The notes: generated by a model from the sequence alone, not told the origin. A stretch of 64,000 nucleotides of DNA from Paenibacillus larvae subsp. larvae (GCF_002003265.1 NZ_CP019687.1:1426001-1490000), one strand, 5' to 3'; shown: positions 32,837-43,071, counted from the first letter of the stretch. Numbers and translations are program-made.

Positions 32837-34224
32837 GATCAAGTCCAAATTTGTGTGTAAATTCCCTCAGCTAGACTGTGCTACATAATGCGAGTCACTT
32901 TGGCATCGGACTTTGGCCGATCCTTCCGCCATTCCATGTACTCGGTCATGTCGAGATATTTCTTGCCGGCTGCCCATTTTTCATCCTGTTCCATCAATAG
33001 AGCACCAATAAGACGAATCACGGATTCACGGTTTGGGAAGATGCGAATGACACGTTCCCGGCGTCTAACCTCTTCGTTGAGACGCTCAACGCTATTTGTC
33101 GTGCGCAGCCGTTTTCGGTAACGCTCTGGCAGCATTAAGACGGCGGTAGCATCGTCAAATCCGCTTTCCAGCACGCCCATCGCCTTACCCGCCTTATCTT
33201 CATAAGCCGCTAAGGTCTGTTTTAATAAAAACCTTGCCGTTCCAGTATCAGGAGCATCTAGAATCGACCGTAGACGGCCATGGATCTCATCCTTCAAGGC
33301 TTTGGGTGAGGCTTCTAATACATTTCGCGTGAAGTGAGTCTGGCATCGCTGCCATGTTACCCCTTGCAGCTGCTGCCGTACCGCGCGTACAAGGCCGCCA
33401 TGATCGTCGGAGGTAATGAGATCCACACCTCGTAATCCACGTCCTTTTAGAGAGCTGAAAAACTCACTCCAGCTTGCTTCAGATTCTGTGTCACCCAGCA
33501 TCAGGCCAAGGACTTCACGATAGCCCTCGGTGTTTACACCAATGGCAATCATGATGCCTCGTGAGCGTACACGACCGTCTTCACGGACCTTGAGATACAT
33601 CGCATCTACGAGAACAAACGGAAAGAGGCTGTCTGCCAGGCTTCGATTATTCCAAGCAGTTACGATGGGATCCAGCCGCTTACAAAGGTCTGAAACAGTG
33701 GATTTAGAAAACTCGGTTCCGCAGAGTTCTTCGGTTACTTGCGAGACTTTACGCGTAGAGACGCCGTTTACGACCATTTCCATCATCGCTAAGATTAACG
33801 CTTGTTCACTTCTCTGGTAACGACTAAAGAGCTCTGTCGTGAACTTCCCGCCACGGATGCGCGGAACACTTAGTGTAATGGTTCCCACCCGCGTATGCAG
33901 CCCATGTGGATACGATCCATTCCGGTACGCTTTTCGATTCTCTGTTCGTTCATAACGATCTGCTTCCACTTGTTCACTCACCTGTGCTTGTAAGACTTGG
34001 TTCAGTACAGACTCGAGCAGCTTGGCTACACCCGCATCCTGAGAATTTCCCAAAAATAGTTGATGCAAAAGCTGCGAATCTACGTTAATCTGGTATTGAG
34101 CCATTTCATAACACCTCGTATATTTAGAATTTTGTGTCCCAACATTATTCTAACTGAGGGCTATGAATATGGCTCCTTTCATTTTTTGGAACCTAGCTTT
34201 TTACACAATTATACGGACTCAACT
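32837..34224 (-). mobile_element. IS256-family insertion sequence
   Basis: A complete Mutator-type transposase is bounded by imperfect inverted ends: GATCAAGTCCAAATTTGTGT at the left and TTACACAATTATACGGACTC at the right, which resemble each other as inverse sequences. No 8-9 base target duplication is visible (GCAATCAAA beside TTTCGGATG), which suggests a deletion or rearrangement after insertion. End positions are approximate. Confidence 0.75.
32881..34104 (-). CDS. IS256-family (Mutator) transposase
   Basis: The 407-residue protein is intact. It has the N-terminal DNA-binding region, VSTRKVSQVTEELCGTEFSK, and DDE residues in LVDAMYLKVRE, ITSDDHGGL and TTNSVERLNEEVRRRERVIR. It catalyses transposition of the surrounding element and is probably active. 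Confidence 0.9.
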   Translation of the reverse strand: MAQYQINVDSQLLHQLFLGNSQDAGVAKLLESVLNQVLQAQVSEQVEADRYERTENRKAYRNGSYPHGLHTRVGTITLSVPRIRGGKFTTELFSRYQRSEQALILAMMEMVVNGVSTRKVSQVTEELCGTEFSKSTVSDLCKRLDPIVTAWNNRSLADSLFPFVLVDAMYLKVREDGRVRSRGIMIAIGVNTEGYREVLGLMLGDTESEASWSEFFSSLKGRGLRGVDLITSDDHGGLVRAVRQQLQGVTWQRCQTHFTRNVLEASPKALKDEIHGRLRSILDAPDTGTARFLLKQTLAAYEDKAGKAMGVLESGFDDATAVLMLPERYRKRLRTTNSVERLNEEVRRRERVIRIFPNRESVIRLIGALLMEQDEKWAAGKKYLDMTEYMEWRKDRPKSDAKVTRIM

Positions 34225-34361
34225 TTCGGATGGAAATCTACATTATAAAATTGATTTATGTTTTTATTTTAATCTTAATGGAAGAATGAAAAATGTCAAA
34301 AATAAATGTTCAAGAAATGGCAATCTGATTTATAAGATGGATGTGAAGGCATGTTTTCTCT

Positions 34362-34390
34362 TTGACACACTGCAAAAGTCATGTTAATTT
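34362..34390 (+). promoter_or_regulatory. Promoter of gbsAB
   Basis: TTGACA (34362-34367) and TAATTT (34385-34390) with a 17-base spacer, about 60 bases before the gbsA start. No gbsR regulator gene is adjacent, unlike in Bacillus subtilis. Confidence 0.55.
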
Positions 34391-34451
34391 TATTCTAAAC
34401 ATTAAATTTTTATTTAACAATCTTTACATTGAGTGAGGAGGTTGTTTTTAA

Positions 34452-35924
34452 ATGAAACCAACACTTTTCATTGATGGAAAGTGGAAGAATGCTAAGCATG
34501 GCCGAACCCGTTCCATTATCAACCCCTTCAATCAAGAAATCATCCAAAGCATTTGTGAAGGGGACCGGGAAGACGCTCTTGCGGCCATTGCAGCTGCAAG
34601 GCGGGCATTTGAGGATGGCAAGTGGTCTTCTATGTCCGGACTTGACCGAGGTAAACTGGTATTGAGAATCGCTGAATTGATTAGGCGGGACCATAATGAG
34701 CTAGCCAAACTGGAATCGCTGAATACGGGTAAAACACTTGCAGAAAGTAAGGCTGATATGGATGATATCGCGAATGTATTCCAGTATTATGCCGGTCTTG
34801 CAGACAAAGATGGAGGCGAGGTTCTTTCCTCACCGATTCCAAACTCAAAAAGTATTCTGGTCAGGGAACCGATTGGCGTATGCGGACAAATTACACCCTG
34901 GAACTATCCGCTACTGCAGGCGAGCTGGAAAATTGCCCCCGCCTTGGCTGCCGGAAATACAATTGTTGTAAAGCCAAGTGAAATCACTCCGCTCACAACC
35001 ATCAAGTTATTCGAGCTTATGGAAGAAGCGGGAATACCGGCAGGAGTCGCAAACCTTGTACTTGGACCTGGTTCAACTGTTGGAGACGAATTAGCAAGAA
35101 ATAAGAACGTCGATTTCATTTCTTTCACCGGCGGGATAGAAACAGGGAAGCAAATCATGAAAGCGGCAAGTGAAAATGTAAAAAAAATCTCCCTGGAGCT
35201 TGGCGGAAAAAACCCCAATATTGTTTTTCAAGACGCCGACCTGGAAGTTGCGGTCGATCAAGCGTTAAATGCCGTCTTCTTCCATGCGGGGCAGGTTTGC
35301 TCTGCAGGCTCACGCCTACTTCTTGAGGAATCCATACATGATCAATTTCTGGCTGAACTTATAAATCGTACTAAGAAAATCAAGCTGGGCAACGGATTCC
35401 ACGAGGATACTCAAAGCGGTCCGCTAATTTCTGCAGAACACCGGGAAAAAGTAGAAAAGTATGTGGAAGTCGGTATTCAAGAAGGGGCTAAACTGGAAAT
35501 TGGAGGAAAGCGGCCTGAAGATCCGGATTTGCAAAACGGATTTTTTTACCTCCCTACCATTTTCTCCAGATGTACATCGGATATGAGAATTGTACAGGAA
35601 GAAATATTCGGACCTGTCATAACTGTGGAAAAATTCCGTTCAGAGGAAGAAGCTGCAGCCCTAGCCAACGATTCGATCTATGGCTTAGCCGGAGCAGTAT
35701 GGTCCCGGCATATAGACAAAGCTGAACGGGTCGCAGCCAAATTGAGACTTGGCACCGTTTGGATTAATGATTTTCATCCATACTTCGCACAGGCCCCCTG
35801 GGGAGGATACAAGCAATCCGGCATTGGCCGTGAGTTAGGTCGAATTGGCCTTGAGGAATATACGGAAGTCAAACATATTTACCGAAATACAAAGCCTGAA
35901 GCTGTGAATTGGTTTAAACCTTAA
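34452..35924 (+). CDS. gbsA: Betaine-aldehyde dehydrogenase
   Basis: The 490-residue protein is a full-length aldehyde dehydrogenase. It has GQITPWNYPLLQASWK, FTGGIETGKQIM for NAD binding, the general base Glu in LELGGKNPNIVF, and the nucleophilic Cys in FFHAGQVCSAGSR. It oxidises betaine aldehyde to glycine betaine, an osmoprotectant, with NAD+. Start ATG follows GAGGAGG. The next gene is the matching choline dehydrogenase, 19 bases downstream. Confidence 0.9.
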   Translation: MKPTLFIDGKWKNAKHGRTRSIINPFNQEIIQSICEGDREDALAAIAAARRAFEDGKWSSMSGLDRGKLVLRIAELIRRDHNELAKLESLNTGKTLAESKADMDDIANVFQYYAGLADKDGGEVLSSPIPNSKSILVREPIGVCGQITPWNYPLLQASWKIAPALAAGNTIVVKPSEITPLTTIKLFELMEEAGIPAGVANLVLGPGSTVGDELARNKNVDFISFTGGIETGKQIMKAASENVKKISLELGGKNPNIVFQDADLEVAVDQALNAVFFHAGQVCSAGSRLLLEESIHDQFLAELINRTKKIKLGNGFHEDTQSGPLISAEHREKVEKYVEVGIQEGAKLEIGGKRPEDPDLQNGFFYLPTIFSRCTSDMRIVQEEIFGPVITVEKFRSEEEAAALANDSIYGLAGAVWSRHIDKAERVAAKLRLGTVWINDFHPYFAQAPWGGYKQSGIGRELGRIGLEEYTEVKHIYRNTKPEAVNWFKP

Positions 35925-35943
35925 ATATAAGGAGGATATCTTC

Positions 35944-37152
35944 ATGACACTAAATATGAAAGTGGAGACGATGACCAAATTGCATACATTTGAAATCCCT
36001 ACTGTCATTAAGCATGGAATAGGAGCCGTGCACTATGTTGGCAATGAAGCAAAAACGCTTGGAATAACAAAAGTGCTTCTTGTCACAGACCCCGGGATTT
36101 ACAACGCAGGTGTGGTAAATCCTGTTGTCGAATCACTGCAAAAAGCCGGCATTCAAGTTATCCTCTTTCAAAAAGTGGAACCTAATCCCCCTGTACGTTT
36201 AGTCGCAGAAGGTTCTAAACTCTATGCTGAAGAAGGCTGTAATGGCCTTGTGGCAGTTGGAGGAGGAAGCTCCATGGATACGGCAAAAGCTATCGGAGTA
36301 GAAGTGGTTCATGAGGGGTCAGTACTTGATTACGAAGCGGCAGAAGGTAAGAAGCCGCTTGTGAACCGAATTCCCCCATTAGTTACAATTCCAACGACAG
36401 CCGGTACCGGCTCGGAGGTTACACAATGGGCAGTCATCACGGACGAAGAGCGCAAGTATAAATTTAATACTGGCGGCCCTCTGATTGCTGCCCATTTGAC
36501 GATCATTGATCCTGAATTACATATATCCATGCCCCCCCATGTAACCGCTATGACAGGAGTTGATGCTCTGGCTCACGCAATCGAGTGTTATACAATGAAA
36601 TTTGCCCAGCCGATAACCGACGCTGTGGCACTTTTGGCAATCGAATACGGCGCGCATTATATCCGCCGGGCCTTTGCGGATGGTCAAGACTTGGAGGCGA
36701 GATATGGAATGGCTCAGGCTGCGATGCTTGCCGGTCTTTCTTACGGCAGTGAATCTGCAGGCGCTGCCCATGCGATGAGCCAGACGTTGGGCGGAATCAT
36801 TCCTGTTGCCCACGGTCAGTGTGTTGCCGCCATGATGGGACCGGTTATGGAGTATAACTGGAAAGGATACCCTGAAAAATTTGCCCGGATTGCAAAAGCA
36901 TTTGGTATTGACACAAACGGTATGACAGTAGAAGAAGCCGCTAAAGATTCGGTTAACTGGATGTATGAGCTTGTCGAAGACTTAGAAATTCCCAACCTCG
37001 AAGAACAGGGAGTCTCTCCTGACATGATTGACCGCTTATCAAAAGAAGCCATGAAGGATCCGCAAACGGTCGGAAATCCAAGAGATTTAAATGAGAAAGC
37101 GTACAATTGGATTTATAAACGCTGCTTCAATTTAATACCTAAAACAGTGTAA
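35944..37152 (+). CDS. gbsB: Iron-containing (type III) choline dehydrogenase
   Basis: This 402-residue alcohol dehydrogenase has GGGSSMDTAKA for cofactor binding, PTTAGTGSEVT, and the metal ligands in DALAHAIECY and GAAHAMSQTLGG...VAHGQ. It oxidises choline to betaine aldehyde, which GbsA then converts to glycine betaine. ATG follows AAGGAGG. A strong terminator follows. Confidence 0.9.
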   Translation: MTLNMKVETMTKLHTFEIPTVIKHGIGAVHYVGNEAKTLGITKVLLVTDPGIYNAGVVNPVVESLQKAGIQVILFQKVEPNPPVRLVAEGSKLYAEEGCNGLVAVGGGSSMDTAKAIGVEVVHEGSVLDYEAAEGKKPLVNRIPPLVTIPTTAGTGSEVTQWAVITDEERKYKFNTGGPLIAAHLTIIDPELHISMPPHVTAMTGVDALAHAIECYTMKFAQPITDAVALLAIEYGAHYIRRAFADGQDLEARYGMAQAAMLAGLSYGSESAGAAHAMSQTLGGIIPVAHGQCVAAMMGPVMEYNWKGYPEKFARIAKAFGIDTNGMTVEEAAKDSVNWMYELVEDLEIPNLEEQGVSPDMIDRLSKEAMKDPQTVGNPRDLNEKAYNWIYKRCFNLIPKTV

Positions 37153-37159
37153 AATGAAA

Positions 37160-37188
37160 AAAGCTCCTGCTGCAAAACAGCGGAGCTT
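37160..37188 (+). terminator. Terminator of gbsAB
   Basis: AAAGCTCCTGCTG and CAGCGGAGCTTT form a long stem with a CAAAA loop and a T-rich tail. Confidence 0.8.
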
Positions 37189-37253
37189 TCTTTGGATATT
37201 TGGGGAAAATTTGCGTTATCCCCTGTTTGGAGAAGCACGCTATTGATATTCAT

Positions 37254-37850
37254 CTACATCTCCAGCAGCAGCATTTCCTGCCGCAGCAGCTCAAGCTTTT
37301 CTTTGCTGGCGGCTGCACCTTTCTCATCCCCGTTTTGCATTGCTTCGAAAAGACTGGCAAGTTCATAGTCGAGTTCCAGCCTCAGCATGGGAATGCGTTC
37401 CTCAGCCCGGCTGGAACGAAAAGCCTGTATCATTTCCTCGACGGTGACGAACGGTTCTTTCTCATACAGCACCTTGTGTTCGATTCCGCAAATCTCCACC
37501 GTACGGATGATCTCTCCAAACATAATATTCTCTATAAGAATCTGTCTATCCTTAAATCTTTTTACAATAGCATGGCCCCTCGTATCTTCAATCAACTTCT
37601 CCATCATCTCGGCCAGCTTCTCATCTTTAAACGAATAGTTGCCGACAATTTTAAATTTTTGGCCAATGCGCTCAAACTTCAGCTTGACAAGTTTACGACC
37701 TGACCGGATAGATACAATGAACTGGTGATCATTTTCGTTCCAATATAGAGAGTACCCTTCCTGTATGAGAGTTTTGATGAAATTGCGAATGAGCCGACGG
37801 TCAAATCGCAATTCCAAATTGCAGTATTCCACCTCATGATTTTTACTCAC
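37254..37850 (-). CDS. Conserved hypothetical protein
   Basis: About 198 residues, starting probably at GTG 37850 (GGAGGCGAGG just upstream) rather than ATG 37865. The first half is basic and beta-rich (SLYWNENDHQFIVSIRSGRK). The second half is helical, ending in a leucine/methionine-rich coiled coil (LRQEMLLLEM). I do not recognise the family. It stands alone, convergent with gbsAB. Confidence 0.55.
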   Translation of the reverse strand: MSKNHEVEYCNLELRFDRRLIRNFIKTLIQEGYSLYWNENDHQFIVSIRSGRKLVKLKFERIGQKFKIVGNYSFKDEKLAEMMEKLIEDTRGHAIVKRFKDRQILIENIMFGEIIRTVEICGIEHKVLYEKEPFVTVEEMIQAFRSSRAEERIPMLRLELDYELASLFEAMQNGDEKGAAASKEKLELLRQEMLLLEM

Positions 37851-38040
37851 GGCCCTCGCCTCCATGAAGAATCTACATCTTTTACAGAATGTTCAGACAA
37901 CTTATTCGTTTATTTTATCTTATTATGAATAATATGAATTAGCAACTTGGATATTGCCATTTTTTTGAACCTGAAGCTAAAAAAGGCGGATGCTTCCCTC
38001 CTTTTCAGAAGAGGAAACACCCGTATTCAAAGATACCGGA

Positions 38041-38702
38041 TCAAGCCGCCCTTGTATCCCCCGGTTTTAAAATGACAGACCCGAAGGAAATCAGAATGAC
38101 AGCAAATAAACCAAGAATAGCAAGGTTTAGGCCAACATCGCCGAGTCTCTGGCCTTCAGATAAGCGTGTGAAGGCATCGATTGCCCAATATTGGGGGATG
38201 AAGTTGGCTACCTTTTGCATAAAGTCCGGCATAATGCTCACCGGCTAGAAACACCCCCCAGCATAAAGCTAGGAATAATAATCAGCATATTTGCGACTCC
38301 CACATTATTCATATTCCGGATTAGCCCGGCAACGGTGCTTGCAAGCCCTAGTGCTGTCAATAGAAAGCATTCCATTACGATAAACTGATCCAGGAACGAG
38401 ATGTTCAAATCAACCTTTAAGACGTACATGGTCATAACTAATATAAGTGCAATTTGCAAAGTGCCTACCAGCCAGCCTCCTAGAAAATTGCCCAAGGCAA
38501 TCTCGGAAGACCGTACCGGGGCTGTAAACATCCGGGCCATCGTTTTTTGCTTGCGGTCATCCAAAATAAGAGATACGGTACTGTTACCTAAAAGCAAATC
38601 CCTGTTTCAATGATAATTCTTTAACAAGCAATTGGGAACTGGCTGTACCGTCTTGGTCCACGTAGTAAGCAGCAGCTGCACAGCAATATGCCAACTATTC
38701 AT
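38041..38702 (-). pseudogene. ABC-2 type transporter permease, multiply broken
   Basis: An N-terminal piece (ATG 38702, MNSWHIAVQLLL) is followed, after loss of most of the extracytoplasmic part, by SLILDDRKQKTMARMFTAPV and several membrane helices. A run of six G near 38265 shifts the frame just before GGCF, and TAG stands where relatives have Trp before PVSIMPDFMQKVANFIPQYW. Thus it carries at least one deletion, one frameshift and one nonsense change. Such permeases export drugs, antibiotics or lipids with an ATPase partner, which is not in the window. Confidence 0.75.
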
Positions 38703-38776
38703 GATAACCCCCCTCCGGTATGCAAGCATGGACAGCAGAATAAGCACCAGACTGACCAGCCCGACCCTCATAATCT

Positions 38777-39921
38777 GTGATAAATATAGAAAACTATAAA
38801 GACCCGAAACTGTACACGTTTCAAGTACTTTTACTGCTCGCTATAGCTGTCCTGTATAGATATGTTAAGCCACTTTCCTTGGCGATTCTATACTTATCAG
38901 TCGAAATGGTCTATTCGGCCATACTGTTTTATTCTTATGGGGGTTTATTTTTGCATGATAACCAGTCTTTTCATGTATGGATTAAAACCTTCCGAAATAA
39001 GCAGGCCCTTATTTCTTTTGCATATGGCCATTGCTAACATTGCCGCGCTGGATCAGTCCTTACCCGTAATCCTTACGGTCAATTTTTTGTTTTTGCTGAC
39101 CTTCATGCTGATTCATCAGCTAAGTACAACCTCCCAAATAAAAAAAGACGGATTCTCTCTATGATGAACTGCGCCGTAAACATTACGAATTGGATGAAGC
39201 ACGCAGGCAGCTTGTCGATTACGCTAAAATGGTTGAAAAAACAGCCCAGGCAGAGGAAAGGAGACGCATCTCCCGGGCTCTGCATGACAGGGAAAGCCTG
39301 AGGATGCTTTTGGGGATGCAGGAAGAACTGAACGTGATGGGCACCTGCGAAAATGGTGCAGAAGCGCTAAAATGGCTGATGGAAGGTAATGAAGCGGACG
39401 TAATTCTGATGGATAACAGAATGCCTGAATGCGACGGTGTTGAGGGAACCAAACGGATTCATGAACAATTCCCTTCCATCAAAATTCTGGTACTGGCTAC
39501 TTTTGATGATGATGAATTTATTATCGAAGCCCTGCGGAACGGTGCCTGCGGCTATCTCCTCAAAAATGTTCCGCCAGAACAGATTGTACATGGTATAAAA
39601 ACCGTATATCAGGGAAACTGGCTGATTCATCCGGATATTTCCAAAAAATTAACCGGGTACATACAAGCGCCTACCCCTTTTTTGCAAACCTTGGACCAAT
39701 ATGGGCTTACAAAGGCGGAGCAGGCTATTGTTGAGAAAATCTCCGAGGGTCTTTCCAACAAGGAAATTGCCGGGACTTTATTTCTGAGTGAAGAAACAGT
39801 AAAAAATTATATATCCGGGATCTTAGACAAATTCTCCCTGCGGGACCGTACGCAAATTGCATTATTTCACTTGAAACAGCAGGCCTCTTTTCCTCATAAT
39901 TCAGACAGGGAGTTCATATAA
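38777..39921 (+). pseudogene. DesK-type sensor kinase fused by deletion to its NarL-type response regulator
   Basis: Frames at 38777-39037 and about 38950-39164 encode membrane helices of a sensor kinase, with frameshifts. The next frame (from about 39140) gives LYDELRRKHYELDEARRQL and the phospho-acceptor helix EERRRISRALHD, then passes directly into RESLRMLLGMQEELNVMG, the first helix of a response regulator. The kinase ATPase domain and the first regulator strand are missing. The rest is a normal receiver (VILMDNRMPECDG) and LuxR-type helix-turn-helix (LSNKEIAGTLFLSEETVKNY). It lies beside the broken ABC permease, the usual partner of such systems. Confidence 0.75.
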
Positions 39922-42296
39922 TTCACTTTCAGATAATATGAACGGCCGTCTTTTGCTGCTGTGTTAATTGTAAAAGTAACGGATTGTCCGGAGCTATGCT
40001 CACTGATTGATATGGCGGGATTGGAATCCGATACAGTTATACCCGTGTATCCATGTAATGTAAAGACTAATTGGGATTGCTCACGCATTGGATCAGAAAA
40101 TGTCAACTCCAAACCACCGTCTTTGTTCTTGACCATGATTGCCCCGCGTGTCATCGCTTCGACCTGTCCAAGCCGCCCTTTTTCATGGAAGTTGCCGATC
40201 CATAAATTTGCGGAATGATCCTTGACCGCCTGCTGCTTCGGTGTATTCGCGATGATTGTGATATCAGGCGAGTTGGCGTATTTTTCTGTTTCCTCTGCAC
40301 TTTTGTTGGGCAAAAGAATATAGGAATAGGCAGCCCCGCTTGGTTGTGTGCCGTGTGGAATGGCAAACGTTGCGAAGTAATTGCTTACTCTACTGGAAGA
40401 GCTGCCATCCCTTAAATCTGACCATTTCCCTTGCCGTTTTTCTTTTTCCGCCTGTATGGTTGTCTCTTCCGGAAAAACATAACCGATCTCTCCGTAATGT
40501 TTTGGACTTCCTAGATGGGCCCATTTCACCGCGGATAACGTCTTGCTATCACCAGATAGAAGGGGGGTACCGTTAACTTGAACCAAATTACCCCCATCTT
40601 TTTCAAGTTTGCGGTTATCCACGATCGTTTCGGTATTCCGGGCTTCCTTCGAATTTATTCCCGCTCCCAGTGCCACGATCTTATCATCGAGCAAAAACCA
40701 CGATTTCTTCGCTTCAAGTGAGCTGCCCGTTACACCAGACATGGAGTAGTACATACTGGCAGAGCCATTTTTTCCATCGGAGACTCCTCCGGTCCATGAT
40801 TTTGTATTGGCATAATTTTTCCAACCTGTGAGCGTACCTTCTTTATGATCTGTTGTTATTCCCGGCAAACGCATCATATCAACGGTTGGCCAGTAATCTT
40901 CGCTAAATTGGGTTTGATCGCCATTGTAGAGATAAAGCGCCCCTGCTCCGGTATACCAGCCCTTTTTGTTTTCACCGTTTCCATACTCAAATGCACTGAT
41001 TTTCTTCGAGAACATGCTGATTCCTACGGCAAAATCGCTTTTTTGATGAAACATTTGCGACATTGCACTCATCATTACATTTTGATCACGGTTGTCGGGT
41101 AGTGGTTCAATTGAACGATCCGCTACAAGCGACTTTAATATTTGGGCTTTATGAATGGATAAACCTTCATAATAATTGGCAAAAGCTGTATCGGAAAGAA
41201 TGGCATTTTTAACAAAGCCGGCATAGGTCTGGCGGAAGTTTATATTACTGTGTTGTCTTGAAATGATATAGATTTCGTAAAGCAAATTGCGCCCGGTTAA
41301 ACGATCGTTGGTAAACTCTCTGGAAATGCCCCGTCCTTTTGTCATGTCCATGCTTGCCCCACCGTACAAAGACGGCATATAAGTCACCGGGATATAATCA
41401 TAAATGAGATCCACACCGGATAGCTGTGAGAGAAAGGCCGTTCCTTCAAGCAGCTCAAACAAGTCCGCAGTTCTCGAAAGCAGCACTTCCCCGTACCCGC
41501 CTGTATAGGGCACGTAGTTATGCTGGATAAAAGAGCCGTCCTCGTAAAAACCGTCTCCACTGGTCACTTTATTGTAGGCACTTCCGGCAGAACTTGTCCC
41601 GAGTGTGATTTTAGCTGTATTATTTTCCAGCAGGCCGCGGATTGTAACAACCAGACATTTGTCCAATAAGTTGGCCCCTGTTTCTTTAATGCCGTTAAGC
41701 CGGTAATTCGGATTAGGAACAAACCAGTCTACAGCGCGAAGGTATTTTCCTACTGTATCTGACGTTAATACGTTTTTCATCAGGACTAAAGTGTTATTGT
41801 AACTTTGCGGAGCGCCGATTTCCCAATCCCACCAGTTTCCGTATGTTTTGGATACGCTTTCATTAAACATGTTGCTGTAAAACCACTCCAACGCATATAA
41901 AATATCTTGTTTGAGTGCCGCATCATGATAGTATTTGGAGTCCTGAGTGTTGTACAGTACAGCCATTTTTTCGATCGCCTGAATCGTTCCCGTTATATCC
42001 GCAGAGTTGGTTTTCCAGTTTTGATACTTACCCCATAAGTAAGAATTTGCTTCACCTTTGACTATCGTATCCCAAATTCCTGTCCCTTCTTTGTTTTGAA
42101 GTTCTTCCTCCTTCTGCCCGATTAATGCGGATAAATCCGTGTCCTGCGGTCCCAATTTTTCACCGGTTAAATATACGTGCCAGTTCAATAAAGCTTTTTC
42201 GTTGTCCGGAATTGGTTCTGCCTTAGTCCATTTCCCCTGATACGAACCGGAGAAAATCACCAGTATAAGCAATACGGAGATGCCCAGTTTTTTCAT
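39894..42296 (-). CDS. Secreted polysaccharide lyase family 8 (hyaluronan/chondroitin lyase type)
   Basis: This 800-residue protein has a signal peptide (MKKLGISVLLILVIFSGSY) and the PL8 alpha/alpha toroid with catalytic residues: Asn in APQSYNNTL near 175, His and Tyr in DGSFIQHNYVPYTGGYGE near 256-271, and Arg in GRGISREFTND near 325. It is followed by the beta-sandwich domains. It cleaves uronate-containing polysaccharides by beta-elimination, giving 4,5-unsaturated disaccharides. It is the last gene of the operon; its 3' end overlaps the convergent regulator pseudogene by 28 bases. Confidence 0.9.
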   Translation of the reverse strand: MKKLGISVLLILVIFSGSYQGKWTKAEPIPDNEKALLNWHVYLTGEKLGPQDTDLSALIGQKEEELQNKEGTGIWDTIVKGEANSYLWGKYQNWKTNSADITGTIQAIEKMAVLYNTQDSKYYHDAALKQDILYALEWFYSNMFNESVSKTYGNWWDWEIGAPQSYNNTLVLMKNVLTSDTVGKYLRAVDWFVPNPNYRLNGIKETGANLLDKCLVVTIRGLLENNTAKITLGTSSAGSAYNKVTSGDGFYEDGSFIQHNYVPYTGGYGEVLLSRTADLFELLEGTAFLSQLSGVDLIYDYIPVTYMPSLYGGASMDMTKGRGISREFTNDRLTGRNLLYEIYIISRQHSNINFRQTYAGFVKNAILSDTAFANYYEGLSIHKAQILKSLVADRSIEPLPDNRDQNVMMSAMSQMFHQKSDFAVGISMFSKKISAFEYGNGENKKGWYTGAGALYLYNGDQTQFSEDYWPTVDMMRLPGITTDHKEGTLTGWKNYANTKSWTGGVSDGKNGSASMYYSMSGVTGSSLEAKKSWFLLDDKIVALGAGINSKEARNTETIVDNRKLEKDGGNLVQVNGTPLLSGDSKTLSAVKWAHLGSPKHYGEIGYVFPEETTIQAEKEKRQGKWSDLRDGSSSSRVSNYFATFAIPHGTQPSGAAYSYILLPNKSAEETEKYANSPDITIIANTPKQQAVKDHSANLWIGNFHEKGRLGQVEAMTRGAIMVKNKDGGLELTFSDPMREQSQLVFTLHGYTGITVSDSNPAISISEHSSGQSVTFTINTAAKDGRSYYLKVNYMNSLSEL

Positions 42297-42308
42297 ACAC
42301 TCACCCCC

Positions 42309-43058
42309 TTATATTTCCATGTTTTCCGTAAGCAAAGGGATTTTTTCGGAGAATTGTTCCAGCAAGCGACTGTTATAATCATCTGCCCCGGTTACATTCC
42401 CGCTTTTAAATACTGGAATGTCAGCATTGTTAGCAGATAGTTTGGAAATGCATTCAGCCAGCATTCCTTGAATCATGGCAATACCGACAATGGATGAGAC
42501 TGAAGCGAACTTGATTAACGTTTCCGGCAGTCCCAATACAGCATCCCCCTCAGGCACATGATTATCCAGCACAATATCTGCGGCATCTTTTAAGAATAAG
42601 CCTGCTTTGTGGCGGGAGTGTTGGGTGGCAGCATAAACCGTACTGGTTATAGCTATTACAATTGCTCCCCGTTCCCGGGCAAACAAGGCTACATCAACCG
42701 GGACCGGATTGAGCCCTGACGTTGATATGACGATCAAAGCATCTCTATCCGAAATCGGATAGCCCTCAAGGTGAGAACGGACATAATCATTCTTTCGCTC
42801 ATTTTGTGAAGATGCGGCTGCTCCGAGGTGCAGCATAAGCGGCTCAATTAAGATCGGATAAACAGGTGCAAGTCCTCCGGCCCGATAAAATACTTCTTCT
42901 GTTAAAATATGGGAATGCCCGCTGCCAAACATATATATTACACCATCATTTTCGATAGTTTTTGCCAGCAGATCGCCAGTCTTCTTCATCTGCTGCTGTT
43001 CTTCTGCCAGCACAACATCCAACAATTCCTGAACTTTTGTAAAATATTGCTGCAGCAT
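42309..43058 (-). CDS. SIS-domain phosphosugar-binding protein
   Basis: About 249 residues from ATG 43058, which has GAGGAGG eight bases upstream; longer in-frame extensions overlap GH88 and are not coding. The SIS fold shows FGSGHSHILTEEVFYRAGG and VISTSGLNPVPVDVAL, motifs that bind phosphosugars. It is probably an isomerase or deaminase-type enzyme acting on the imported amino-sugar phosphate. The exact reaction is unknown. Confidence 0.75.
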   Translation of the reverse strand: MLQQYFTKVQELLDVVLAEEQQQMKKTGDLLAKTIENDGVIYMFGSGHSHILTEEVFYRAGGLAPVYPILIEPLMLHLGAAASSQNERKNDYVRSHLEGYPISDRDALIVISTSGLNPVPVDVALFARERGAIVIAITSTVYAATQHSRHKAGLFLKDAADIVLDNHVPEGDAVLGLPETLIKFASVSSIVGIAMIQGMLAECISKLSANNADIPVFKSGNVTGADDYNSRLLEQFSEKIPLLTENMEI

Positions 43059-43071
43059 ATCACTTTCCTCC

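Noticed and set aside
32837-34240. Target duplication of the IS256-family element
   Set aside because: Nine-base flanks do not match, so none is claimed; a later rearrangement is more likely.
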